From a bacterium (GTDB lineage Bacteria; Armatimonadota; Abditibacteriia; Abditibacteriales; Abditibacteriaceae), in NCBI GenBank assembly GCA_004172935.1, contig SDZD01000002.1, forward strand, positions 124,001-188,000: a DNA stretch of 64,000 nt, in the 5' to 3' direction. The position numbers and the translations under genes were made by a program. Positions within the stretch are counted from its first letter, which is position 1. Each line of letters begins with the position of its first letter. The notes under the pieces were generated by a model, which made no database searches, was not told the origin of the DNA, and saw only the letters and a program-made list of their open reading frames with translations. Below are positions 1 through 8,092 of the stretch, in pieces.

Positions 1-973
1 CGCGGATGGCGCGTAATTCTTCGTTGATTTCGCCCAGTGTGCGCGGCCCTTGCAGCGTAAATTCAAAACGTGCCGACGCACCGGGAGCGACATCTGTTGT
101 TTTCACCACATCGGCATATTGAGGAGCCAACCAACCGCCCAAGCTAGAGAACTCGCTCGCAGTCCCTTGCGAGGTGCCCAGATAAACCACCGGGGCATCT
201 GCCTGGAGTCCGATGCGAGGGTTAGAAGCCTTGTTCGCTACCCACGCATCATCTCCCGTATTTTGCAGGTTAACGACAATTGGTAGCTTTTCTCCTGGGC
301 GAATAACAGTCGGGATTTCTGCGCTTTCCACTCGCGCGTCATTGCGCACTAAGGCCATGAAGGTGTTCCAGTCCCAGTAGGGGCCAGGATCTGTATGGCC
401 ACTCACTCCGCCGAACCGTGTCGGGTCGCGAGGATTGGGCACTTCCGCATGGCCGATGATGTGTGTCCTATCGCGTGGGATATTGTAGCGCTGGGTAATG
501 TCTCTTACCAGTTTGGCTTCCGCCTCATAAATCTTTGGCGTATAAAAACCGGGGCGATAAGCATACCCGTGTGTTTCTATGCCCACCGAGCGCCGATTAA
601 TATCACCATTGCCCGCGTGCCAGGCGACATCGTGTTCCCGCACCATCTGGTAGATGGTGCCATCGACTCCCACCACATAATGCGAGCTGACTTTGGCCCC
701 TGCCCGCTGAAAAATGCTGAGAGCTGCGGTATCCGGCCCTTCGATGTCGTGAACAATCACCATATCGATAGGCTGTTCTCTGGGCCGATTCGCCGCTTGA
801 AAGTTTCCTTCGCCCGCTGCAACCCAAACCGCACCCGCATAATCTACAGGGCTTGGAACTGGAGCTGTTTGCAAAACCGGAGGAATAGGCGCGGTGTCTT
901 GTGCAAGTGCAGTTGAAGAGGCTATCTGACAGGCCAAAGGCAACGCGAGGCTAACGAGAATGAAGGCACGCAT
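1..973 (-). CDS. N-acetylmuramoyl-L-alanine amidase (Amidase_2), 3' end cut by window
   Basis: Exported peptidoglycan amidase that would cleave the MurNAc-L-Ala bond; 324 codons are visible and the C-terminus lies outside the window. Translation from the ATG at 971-973 gives a signal peptide (about residues 1-24, ending ALAQ). An Amidase_2/PGRP-like domain follows at about 65-210. Expected zinc-site residues are seen: H75 in IVHDIEG, the SHYVV strand with H97, and the His and Asp of GHTDPGPYWDW. A beta-sandwich-like region (about 215-324, with IRPGEKLPIVVNLQNTGDDAW) resembles the Ig-like domains often appended to such amidases. Family call is firm; the role of the C-terminal domain is inferred. 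It could serve wall turnover or predation on other cells. Confidence 0.85.
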   Translation of the reverse strand, partial: MRAFILVSLALPLACQIASSTALAQDTAPIPPVLQTAPVPSPVDYAGAVWVAAGEGNFQAANRPREQPIDMVIVHDIEGPDTAALSIFQRAGAKVSSHYVVGVDGTIYQMVREHDVAWHAGNGDINRRSVGIETHGYAYRPGFYTPKIYEAEAKLVRDITQRYNIPRDRTHIIGHAEVPNPRDPTRFGGVSGHTDPGPYWDWNTFMALVRNDARVESAEIPTVIRPGEKLPIVVNLQNTGDDAWVANKASNPRIGLQADAPVVYLGTSQGTASEFSSLGGWLAPQYADVVKTTDVAPGASARFEFTLQGPRTLGEINEELRAIR

Positions 974-1099
974 GAAAAAGCCGTTAAGTGTTGCCGAACC
1001 TAACGAAGAGCCGACTTGGAAATGGAGGACATTTTTATCCTCTCACGCTCAATCGGGGGCAGGGGGAGCCTGACAAATGCCAGGAGAATAGCTGTTTAA

Positions 1100-2083
1100 T
1101 TAGCGAGAGCCAAAATCGGCGCTGTAATACTCGGCGACGAAAGTTCCAGGGGCGATAAGTTCGTCTACCCTCTTGTTATCTTCGTCACTAATTTCGACAT
1201 CCAACGCCTTCAGATTGTCTTCGAGTTGTTGCAGATTGCGCGGCCCAATGATGGGTGAGCTAATCGTCTTTTGGGCGCCCACCCAGGCGAGGGCAAAGGC
1301 ATCCATCGGCACGCCTTTGTCTTTGGCGATCTGCTCGACGCCCTCGACAACTTTCCAAGTCTCTTCGTTAACTTCCTTGCCACCGCGAAATTTGCCCTCT
1401 GCATAGCGTGAGCCTTCGGGCGCACTCTGATCGCGTTGATATTTACCAGTCAGCATTCCACCCGCGAGCGGACTCCACGGGATGACACCAAACCCGTACT
1501 TCGCGCAAAAGGGCAGTAGTTCGCGTTCGATGCGGCGGTCCAACAGGTTGTAAGGTGGTTGTTCGGTGACAAAGCGATTAAGGCCAAGTTTTTCCGATTC
1601 CCACAGACTTTCGACGAGCTGGTATGCCGCGAATGTCGAGGTGCCAATGTAGCGGATTTTGCCCGCCCGAATCAAATCATCAAGTGCTCGCAGTGTTTCG
1701 TCAATCGGCACGGAGCTTTGCGGGCGATGGATTTGATACAGGTCGATATGATCTACATTCAAACGTTTGAGCGATTCTTCACAGGCTTTGATGATGTGAG
1801 CGCGTGAGTTGCCCTGATTATTTTGTAAATCGCCCATCTTACCGTGCCCTTTGCTTGCCAGAAACACCTCGTCGCGCCGACCTTGAAGCGCTTTACCAAC
1901 GATGATTTCTGAGGCACCTTTTCCATAGACATCGGCGGTATCCCAAAAGTAAATACCCGCCTCCAATGCGCGATTCAGGACGGGGAGAGAATCTTCCTCC
2001 GAGGTGCCCCAGCCAAAGTTCATGCAACCTAAGCAAAGCGGCGAAACCTGCGCTCCGGTGCGACCTAACGTTTTTTGTTCCAT
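1100..2083 (-). CDS. aldo/keto reductase
   Basis: Cytoplasmic NAD(P)H-dependent oxidoreductase of the aldo/keto reductase superfamily, 327 residues, a normal length. The catalytic tetrad can be read directly: D48 and Y53 in WDTADVYG, K78 in ASKG and H119 in YQIHRP. The C-terminal cofactor-binding region has the SPIIGPRNLQQLEDNL pattern typical of the family. No signal peptide is present. It stands alone between the amidase gene and the divergently transcribed BsuPI-domain gene. The substrate cannot be told from sequence; sugar aldehydes or general carbonyl detoxification are both possible. Confidence 0.9.
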   Translation of the reverse strand: MEQKTLGRTGAQVSPLCLGCMNFGWGTSEEDSLPVLNRALEAGIYFWDTADVYGKGASEIIVGKALQGRRDEVFLASKGHGKMGDLQNNQGNSRAHIIKACEESLKRLNVDHIDLYQIHRPQSSVPIDETLRALDDLIRAGKIRYIGTSTFAAYQLVESLWESEKLGLNRFVTEQPPYNLLDRRIERELLPFCAKYGFGVIPWSPLAGGMLTGKYQRDQSAPEGSRYAEGKFRGGKEVNEETWKVVEGVEQIAKDKGVPMDAFALAWVGAQKTISSPIIGPRNLQQLEDNLKALDVEISDEDNKRVDELIAPGTFVAEYYSADFGSR

Positions 2084-2213
2084 GAGTGTGTGGTGTTAAC
2101 CGAGGAGCGCAGAGTGCCCAAATTGCGCGCCAAGCCGCCCTCTGTTTGAACGGGTGTTGCTTCTCACCATCATGTTATGGAACAAAGATTTGAGTTTGCT
2201 GGTCAACGGAGGC

Positions 2214-3098
2214 ATGAAAACCAAATTCAATCGCCATAAATTCTTGGCTCTGACTATAGTGGCCGTCCCCTTTCTGACATCCGCCTCGCCTCTCATGGCC
2301 AAACAGGGCGTCGTTGGCAAACGCTCTGTCAAAGGTGGTTCATGGGTCGATTTGCAGGTCAGCACTAACAAACTCCTCTACACCGCTGGCGAACCCATTC
2401 AAGTCAAACTCAACGCCACCAATATTCAGGAAAAAGATGCCTACCTGAAGTTCTCTTCGGGCCAACGCTACGACTTTCGGGTATTCAAAGTCGGTGAAAA
2501 AGAGTCGATATATACCTGGAGCGCGAATAAATTGTTCGCCCAGATAAATAGCACTGTAAAGTTGAAACTGGCTCAGCGCGAAACCTATAACACCGAAATC
2601 GGTAGCGAGATGGGCCAACTGCCCGCTGGTAAATATCGCCTTGAAGCGCATCTGGTCAATAGTTCAAGGGTCCGTGCCCTCCCCATCGAGTTCACTATTG
2701 CATCTGCTCCGACCAAGGGCATAGAGCCGAAGGTCACGCTAACAGCCTCAACCGATAAGCACGTTTACAAAGTGGGCGAAGAAGTCAAAGTCAACTTTTC
2801 ATTGCGCAACAACGCTACTAAAGCTACCACTTTCACTTTTCGCAGCGGACAGAACTACGATGTATTCATCAAGAACGCGGCGGGCGAATCCATCTGGAAT
2901 TGGTCGGCCAACAAGCGCTTTCTTATGGTATCGCTCCCCATCACCTTCGCGGCGGGCGAAAAGCGGGCATTCTCGGTAGAGTGGGATGGTCAGGCGTTGC
3001 CAGATAACAAGCTCACCCCCGGTACTTACACCGTCCAAGTGGTTTATGCCTCCGACCCCGAAATTGCAGCTGCGCCAATTACCATCGAAATCCGCTGA
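2214..3098 (+). CDS. secreted protein with two tandem BsuPI-like domains
   Basis: Exported protein of 294 residues. I start it at ATG 2214 (MKTKFNRHKFLAL) because a signal peptide follows at once and ends near SPLMAK; an upstream in-frame TTG at 2154 would add an unlikely 20-residue leader. Two copies of a roughly 110-residue beta-sandwich follow. They share the pattern SGQRYDFRVFKVGE..IYTWSANKLF in copy 1 and SGQNYDVFIKNAAGE..WNWSANKRF in copy 2, each ending with a PAGKY/TPGTY strand. This matches the BsuPI (intracellular proteinase inhibitor) family. Here the domains are exported, so a cell-surface binding or inhibitory role is inferred, not shown. A strong terminator follows. Confidence 0.75.
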   Translation: MKTKFNRHKFLALTIVAVPFLTSASPLMAKQGVVGKRSVKGGSWVDLQVSTNKLLYTAGEPIQVKLNATNIQEKDAYLKFSSGQRYDFRVFKVGEKESIYTWSANKLFAQINSTVKLKLAQRETYNTEIGSEMGQLPAGKYRLEAHLVNSSRVRALPIEFTIASAPTKGIEPKVTLTASTDKHVYKVGEEVKVNFSLRNNATKATTFTFRSGQNYDVFIKNAAGESIWNWSANKRFLMVSLPITFAAGEKRAFSVEWDGQALPDNKLTPGTYTVQVVYASDPEIAAAPITIEIR

Positions 3099-3114
3099 GG
3101 ACAGAAAAACAAGA

Positions 3115-3166
3115 GAAAAGAGAAAGCCATTGGAAGTTATGTTACCTCCGATGGCTTTCTCTTTTC
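3115..3166 (+). terminator. hairpin terminator after the BsuPI gene
   Basis: Perfect 16-bp inverted repeat (3115-3130 with 3151-3166) around a 20-nt loop, starting 17 nt after the stop codon of the BsuPI gene. The right arm ends in CTTTTC, giving a short U-rich end. Confidence 0.65.
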
Positions 3167-3432
3167 CTCTCGCTGCATCAAGGTTTTGCATACCATTCAC
3201 TTTAGTCGTGAGCAGCCTTTATGTTTCCAGTGTCCTTGCGGCCCCAGCAGAAAATCCACCACTCCCACTTTTGCAGGACGGAGTTCAGAAAAATGCCGAC
3301 GGATTCGTTCAAACATTCGGTGGAAAAATACTGGCTTGTTAGTGGAAAATGGAAATCTAGTCGGTGAGATTACTTCCACTACGCTCTTAAAAACGAACTC
3401 CTTTATCATTTTTCCAGTGGGGACAAAGCGGT

Positions 3433-3567
3433 GTGTTTCTGGAGTTGGGGAAAGCGGGCTTGCAAGAATATGACGAGAGCCAGGGCTTGGATTGGGAATG
3501 GCTCTTGAGGGATGGCGAAATGACCAAAGCGCCGTGGCGGCGGATTGAGCAAGAGTTTTGGAGGTGA
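3433..3567 (+). pseudogene. remnant of an IS5-type DDE transposase
   Basis: A 44-codon open stretch reads ...LQEYDESQGLDWEWLL.DGEMTKAPW... This matches the segment around the first catalytic Asp of IS5-family transposases (family pattern YDE..GIDW.W...DGA.TKAP). Both the part upstream and the part after TKAP are out of frame or interrupted by stops, so the copy is dead and much shortened. The flanks 3167-3432 and 3568-3665 hold no other recognisable gene. The family is called from one short motif only; terminal inverted repeats were not found. Confidence 0.5.
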
Positions 3568-3665
3568 AGAGGAAAAAGAGTGATGAGCCATGAGTTATGG
3601 CTATAGGTTCTTGGGTGGTTGTTATTCGTTTCAAACTGTTCCTGCATTTCGACTCCTGAGATTTA

Positions 3666-6134
3666 ATGGCTTCCCAACTTACTTCATTGGCAACTGCGCT
3701 GGTTGCTTCTGTTCTTCTTGCCCGCGTGGCTTGCGCTCAAAGTGCGCGAGTGGTCGCAACCCCGCCTCTGCTTAATTCGAGTGGTTACTATGTGGGGAAT
3801 CGAGTTCCGCTTAAGGGATCGCCTTTCCAGAAGTTGCCAGCGGGTGCAGTTAAGCCGGGGGGATGGCTAAAGGGGCAACTCGATCTGGATGCTTCGGGGA
3901 TTGTCGGGCGTATGGGGGAGATTTCGAATTACGTCAAATTCGCAGAGAGTGGTTGGGTTAATCCTAAATCGGATGTTGGTTGGGAAGAGGTCGCTTATTG
4001 GCTGCGTGGGTATGGTGATCTGGGGTATGTGCTTGGTAACGCCAGTATTCAAGCGAACGCGAAGAAATGGCTCAATGGTATTTTGAGGAATCAGAAGCCG
4101 GATGGGTACTTCGGGCCGGAAAAGCTGCGCACTTCTATCAAAGGGTTGCCCGATTTGTGGCCGCATATGCTGATGCTGGATGCGCTGCGCTCGTACTACG
4201 AATTTAGCGGTGATGTGCGGGTCCTCCCATTCATGACGCGCTATTTCAAGTGGCAGAGCACCGTACCGAGCGCGACATTCAAAAGTGGTGGGTTTAGGGC
4301 CTGTCGCTGGGCTGATAACACGGATAGCATCTACTGGTTGTATAACCGGACGGGCGATGCGTTTTTGCTGGATTTGGCGAAGAAAATCCACGACAATTCG
4401 GAGAATTTCACCGACGGAGTGCCGAGCCTGCACAACGTCAATATCGCGCAGGGCATCCGCGAGCCGGGGCAGTATTGGATGCAGTCGGGTGAGGCCAGAC
4501 ACCTCAATGCAGTCGAGAAGAATTATCAGTCGATTATGGCGCAGTATGGTCAATTTCCCGGTGGAGGTTTCGCGGGAGATGAGCTTATTCGACCTGGCTT
4601 TGGCGATCCGCGACAGGGGTTTGAGACGTGTGGTTTCGTGGAGTTTATGCACACCCACGAGATGATGACGCGGATTTCGGGGAATCCGTTGTGGGCTGAC
4701 CGAGCCGAAGAGATCGCTTTCAACTCGCTTCCGGCGGCTTTGACTCCCAACCATAAGGGAATCCACTACATCACGAGCGCTAATATGGTGCAGCTTGACC
4801 TGGGAGCAAATACCGGGCAGTTCACCAATCGCTGGTCGATGCTTGAATTTGAGCCGGGGGCCAACACCTACCGTTGTTGCCCACACAATTACAGCATGGC
4901 GTGGCCCTATTATGCGGAAGAGTCGTGGCTTGCGACCAGCGATAAAGGTGTGGCTGCTTCGTTGTATGGGGCTTCCGAAGCCAGTGTGCGAGTGGGGGAT
5001 GGGACTGAGGTGCGGTGGAGCGAAACGACGGCGTACCCATTCGGCGAAACAGTCGATTTCAAACTTTCCACACCGAAGGCCGTGCAGTTCCCGTTTTACC
5101 TACGCATTCCGAGATGGACTAAAAACGCTGAGATTAGGGTTAATGGCAAGAAGGTAGAGGTCGTTGCAAAACCGCTTGCTTACGTTGTTCTCGATCGCAT
5201 GTGGAATAACGGGGACACGGTTTCGCTGCGCTTGCCAATGCAGGTTGAGTTGCGCAAGTGGAGCAGCAATATGAACTCGGTTTCGGTGAGTTATGGCCCG
5301 CTACAGTTGGCTTTCAATCCCGGTGAAAAGTGGGCGAAGACGGGAGGAACCCCGGCGTGGCCAAATGAAGCAGTGACTCCGGTGGGGGCATGGAATTATG
5401 GCTTGCCGCAAAACGTGAAGGCTTCGGATTTTGTGGTTGATGTTAAGTCGGCTACCTCTGCCTCGGCCAATCAGCCATTCACTTTGGAGAATGTGCCGAT
5501 TTCGTTGAAAGTTAAAGCGCGCCGTGTGCCGGGATGGGGAGCCGATTCGCGCGGCATTGTGCGTGTGCTTCAGGCGTCTCCCGCGCTTTCCAACGAGCCG
5601 CTGGAAAGCATCACTCTGGTTCCATCGGGGGCGGCGCGACTTCGTATCACGTTGTTTCCGACCGTATCCAGCCGTCAGGATGCGCTTGATTGGAGTCTCA
5701 TTTTGCCCGTTCACAACTTCACGATGTCGACTTCGTTTGGCGCAGAAGACCCGGAAGTCATGGTTGATGGACTTATTCCCACCGCCTCGAATGACAGCAA
5801 AGTACCGCGATTCACGTGGTGGAATCACCTTGGGACCACTGAGTCGGTGAGCCTCGATTTTAAAAGTCCGCAGCGTATTTCTAGCGCTTCGGTGTATTGG
5901 TTCGATGACACCGGCACTGGCAAATGCCGTGTTCCCGCTTCCTGGAGACTGCTTTACCGCGATGGTGGTGCGGAGTGGAAGCCAGTTCCCAATGCGAGCG
6001 CCTATGGCGTGGCGCGCGACCAGTTCAACAGCGTTTCTTTCGCCCCGCTGATGGTCACAGGGTTACGTATCGAGGCGCAATTACAGCCGAACGTTTCCGC
6101 CGGCATATTGGAGTGGAAAACGGACGCGAAGTAA
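3666..6134 (+). CDS. secreted glycoside hydrolase family 127 (DUF1680) enzyme with C-terminal discoidin-like domain
   Basis: 822-residue exported hydrolase, probably acting on beta-L-arabinofuranosides. A signal peptide covers about residues 1-24 (cleavage near ACAQ). An alpha/alpha-barrel core follows, with the GH127 cysteine-zinc site: E320-T-C322 and the C404-C405 pair in YRCCPHNY. By analogy with bifidobacterial HypBA1, C404 would be the nucleophile and E306 (in GGGFAGDEL) the likely acid/base. A beta-sandwich pair (about 410-600) is followed by a terminal discoidin-like region (about 690-822, with FTWWNHLGTTESVSLDF and ASVYWFDD). The next gene starts 84 nt downstream on the same strand. 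Related families GH146 and GH142 share this fold, so the exact substrate is uncertain. Confidence 0.88.
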   Translation: MASQLTSLATALVASVLLARVACAQSARVVATPPLLNSSGYYVGNRVPLKGSPFQKLPAGAVKPGGWLKGQLDLDASGIVGRMGEISNYVKFAESGWVNPKSDVGWEEVAYWLRGYGDLGYVLGNASIQANAKKWLNGILRNQKPDGYFGPEKLRTSIKGLPDLWPHMLMLDALRSYYEFSGDVRVLPFMTRYFKWQSTVPSATFKSGGFRACRWADNTDSIYWLYNRTGDAFLLDLAKKIHDNSENFTDGVPSLHNVNIAQGIREPGQYWMQSGEARHLNAVEKNYQSIMAQYGQFPGGGFAGDELIRPGFGDPRQGFETCGFVEFMHTHEMMTRISGNPLWADRAEEIAFNSLPAALTPNHKGIHYITSANMVQLDLGANTGQFTNRWSMLEFEPGANTYRCCPHNYSMAWPYYAEESWLATSDKGVAASLYGASEASVRVGDGTEVRWSETTAYPFGETVDFKLSTPKAVQFPFYLRIPRWTKNAEIRVNGKKVEVVAKPLAYVVLDRMWNNGDTVSLRLPMQVELRKWSSNMNSVSVSYGPLQLAFNPGEKWAKTGGTPAWPNEAVTPVGAWNYGLPQNVKASDFVVDVKSATSASANQPFTLENVPISLKVKARRVPGWGADSRGIVRVLQASPALSNEPLESITLVPSGAARLRITLFPTVSSRQDALDWSLILPVHNFTMSTSFGAEDPEVMVDGLIPTASNDSKVPRFTWWNHLGTTESVSLDFKSPQRISSASVYWFDDTGTGKCRVPASWRLLYRDGGAEWKPVPNASAYGVARDQFNSVSFAPLMVTGLRIEAQLQPNVSAGILEWKTDAK

Positions 6135-6218
6135 GTTCGCTTATACACCAGTTGTTGTCGCGCTTGAGGTGGCTTGCGGGTTTCGTGGCGCGGTTATATT
6201 GAAGATATAATTTGACGT

Positions 6219-7706
6219 ATGAAATATGTCTCCCTGAAATCGCAGAGCTGTAAGGTGATGCGAGAATGCCTGTTATCGTTGGGTTGCTGTGTGCTTTTGG
6301 CTGGGAGCGCTTATGCAGACGATGCGCGAGGCATCACGCTTGTTCAATTCCCTAATATCGGTGGCGCTCCGTTGGGAGCCGCGCCGCTTGCACCGCAGGT
6401 TCAAGCGCCAACAATGATGGATGAGAAGGTGGTCGTTCCGCTTCCGGCCACTATCGACGATGTCGCTGTCGGTGGGGGTGGGCGTTATCTGGTGCTTTAT
6501 TTGAAGAAACTGCGCAAATTGGCTGTTTTCGATGTAAATAAATCTGCGGTGAAATACCTTTCGCTCACGTCGGACACAGTTTTCTTTGCTGCATCTTCCG
6601 AGAAATTGGCCATTGTTCTGCCTGAAGAAAATGCTATCGAGCGATATGATTTGGCGAATCTTACTCGCGAGTTGAGAGTGGCTCTGCCCAATGAGGGGCC
6701 TGTGCGTAGCGCTGTCATGGGGGCGTCTTCTGCCGGCCCACTGATGGTTATTGCCGACCAGACGAACTTCTTTGATTTAGGCACGTTGCAGGAGATGAAC
6801 GTGGAGAACTTCGACCACAAGTGGGGAACTTCGCGCGGGGAGCGAAACGCCTATCAGGTGCGTGCCTCGGCGGATGGGACAGTTTTTACTGGCTGGTACA
6901 ACGGTCAATCGCCCAGCGGTTTGAACGTGCTGCAATTGAACGGCAATAAAATCGAGCCACATTACATGCATGACAGCGTGGGGTATGTGTTGCCGGGGCA
7001 GGATGGCAGTCGTATTTACGCCAGTCACGGAATGTACACGCCGGAACTTCAGGCCCTCGATCCAGAGAAGTTTCGCGATGTGAGTTGCATTCCAGTGTTT
7101 GGGGGGACTTACTTTCTGGGTATTACGAAGGGGAGCCAGAAAGGAGGTTTGGGGCGTGGCGGTTTTGGTGGTGGCTTTGGCGGAGGTTTCGATGCGGCGC
7201 TACCTTTGGATGTCGCGGTGTATTCGGTTGTCGATAGGAGGTTGTTGCTGACTATTCCGCGATTAGAAGAGTTGAAGGCGACGAACTCCAATATGTCGTG
7301 GGCACGCGAGAACATGACGCTGGAAAAGCTCATTTACTTTTTCCCTGCCGCCAATCTATTGATCACCATTCCCGACACCAAAGATGGCCTCGTCGTGCGC
7401 AAGTTCAATCTTCTGGAGGCGTTAGAGAAGGCGGGGTTAGATTACTTCTTCGTTAGCTCGACACCCGTTCCGACTGCTCGTAAGGGGCAGACCTATAGTT
7501 ACCAGATTGATGTCAAATCGAAGCGGGGAGGGGTGACTTATAGCCTTGATAGTGGTCCGCCACGTTCGACGCTTTCGGGGAATGGTCGCTTGGTGTGGAA
7601 TGTGCCAAAGGATTATGCGATGAGTGAGGAGAACATCATCGTCTCTATTCGCGATGCAGCTGGGCAGCAGATGTTTCACACCTTCAAAGTGCGCGTGACT
7701 CCCTGA
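6219..7706 (+). CDS. secreted beta-propeller-like protein with C-terminal Ig-like domain, function unknown
   Basis: 495-residue exported protein. The N-terminus (MKYVSLKSQS) leads into a hydrophobic stretch ending SAYAD, a signal peptide. Residues about 60-410 show repeated short strands of WD40/YVTN-like character (LVLYLKKLRKLAVFDV, AIVLPEENAIERYDL), suggesting a beta-propeller. A glycine-rich loop at about 305-325 (GGLGRGGFGGGFGGGF) interrupts it. Residues about 410-495 resemble a putative Ig/cadherin-like domain (PTARKGQTYSYQIDV ... RLVWNVP). No catalytic motif is visible. Its position just after the GH127 gene suggests co-expression and a role in glycan or surface binding; this is inference. 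Confidence 0.6.
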   Translation: MKYVSLKSQSCKVMRECLLSLGCCVLLAGSAYADDARGITLVQFPNIGGAPLGAAPLAPQVQAPTMMDEKVVVPLPATIDDVAVGGGGRYLVLYLKKLRKLAVFDVNKSAVKYLSLTSDTVFFAASSEKLAIVLPEENAIERYDLANLTRELRVALPNEGPVRSAVMGASSAGPLMVIADQTNFFDLGTLQEMNVENFDHKWGTSRGERNAYQVRASADGTVFTGWYNGQSPSGLNVLQLNGNKIEPHYMHDSVGYVLPGQDGSRIYASHGMYTPELQALDPEKFRDVSCIPVFGGTYFLGITKGSQKGGLGRGGFGGGFGGGFDAALPLDVAVYSVVDRRLLLTIPRLEELKATNSNMSWARENMTLEKLIYFFPAANLLITIPDTKDGLVVRKFNLLEALEKAGLDYFFVSSTPVPTARKGQTYSYQIDVKSKRGGVTYSLDSGPPRSTLSGNGRLVWNVPKDYAMSEENIIVSIRDAAGQQMFHTFKVRVTP

Positions 7707-7762
7707 AAATTCGATTTTAACGGTGCTTGACTGGAAGTTATTTTGGGAGGAGAGAGGGGGGC

Positions 7763-7976
7763 GATGCGTGTGGACTTCACCCAAAATCCACGCGCATCCT
7801 GGAAACCCATATAGGGCGAAGAACAGTAGCGAGAATGCTGAGGTTCTATCGCTGAGGGAACGGTAATGAGTCCATATTCAGCGGCTTTTAGCTGTGCTGA
7901 ATATGGCTATTGGCGCGCTTTCATCCCGTAGTGTTGCCGAATGGCAAGGCCACGTATATAGGCGAAATGTCCTATA
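7763..7976 (+). other. hairpin-rich intergenic region, possible structured RNA or leader
   Basis: The 386-nt gap 7707-8092 has no convincing gene but several stem-loops in a row. These are a 12-bp stem with one G-U pair (7763-7774/7787-7798), a 5-bp stem (7828-7832/7849-7853), a perfect 11-bp stem (7872-7882/7896-7906), a 5-bp stem with a GAAT loop (7934-7938/7943-7947) and a 6-bp stem (7957-7962/7971-7976). The first could be a terminator for the upstream gene, though no U-run follows. The rest lie upstream of the MASE1 kinase. I do not recognise a known riboswitch class. Confidence 0.35.
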
Positions 7977-8092
7977 GGCGGAGCATGGCGGAGGCGCTAC
8001 AATCAATGCGGTCAATGGCCCTCAGCTAATAAAAGGCGAATTATCGAATGCATGGTATGATACGTTTATTCTAGAGGCTCGCCCGCTAAACC

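Noticed and set aside
395..916. 173-residue plus-strand frame near the window start
   Set aside because: It is the antisense shadow of the amidase gene, whose minus-strand frame shows a signal peptide and zinc ligands.
3151..3342. Short open frame with a signal-peptide-like start
   Set aside because: Its start lies in the right arm of the terminator hairpin, and nothing recognisable follows the hydrophobic stretch; the region is better read as decayed DNA.
3867..4886. 339-residue open frame antisense to the first GH127 gene
   Set aside because: Arg/Ile-rich shadow with no motif; the plus-strand frame carries the zinc and nucleophile residues.
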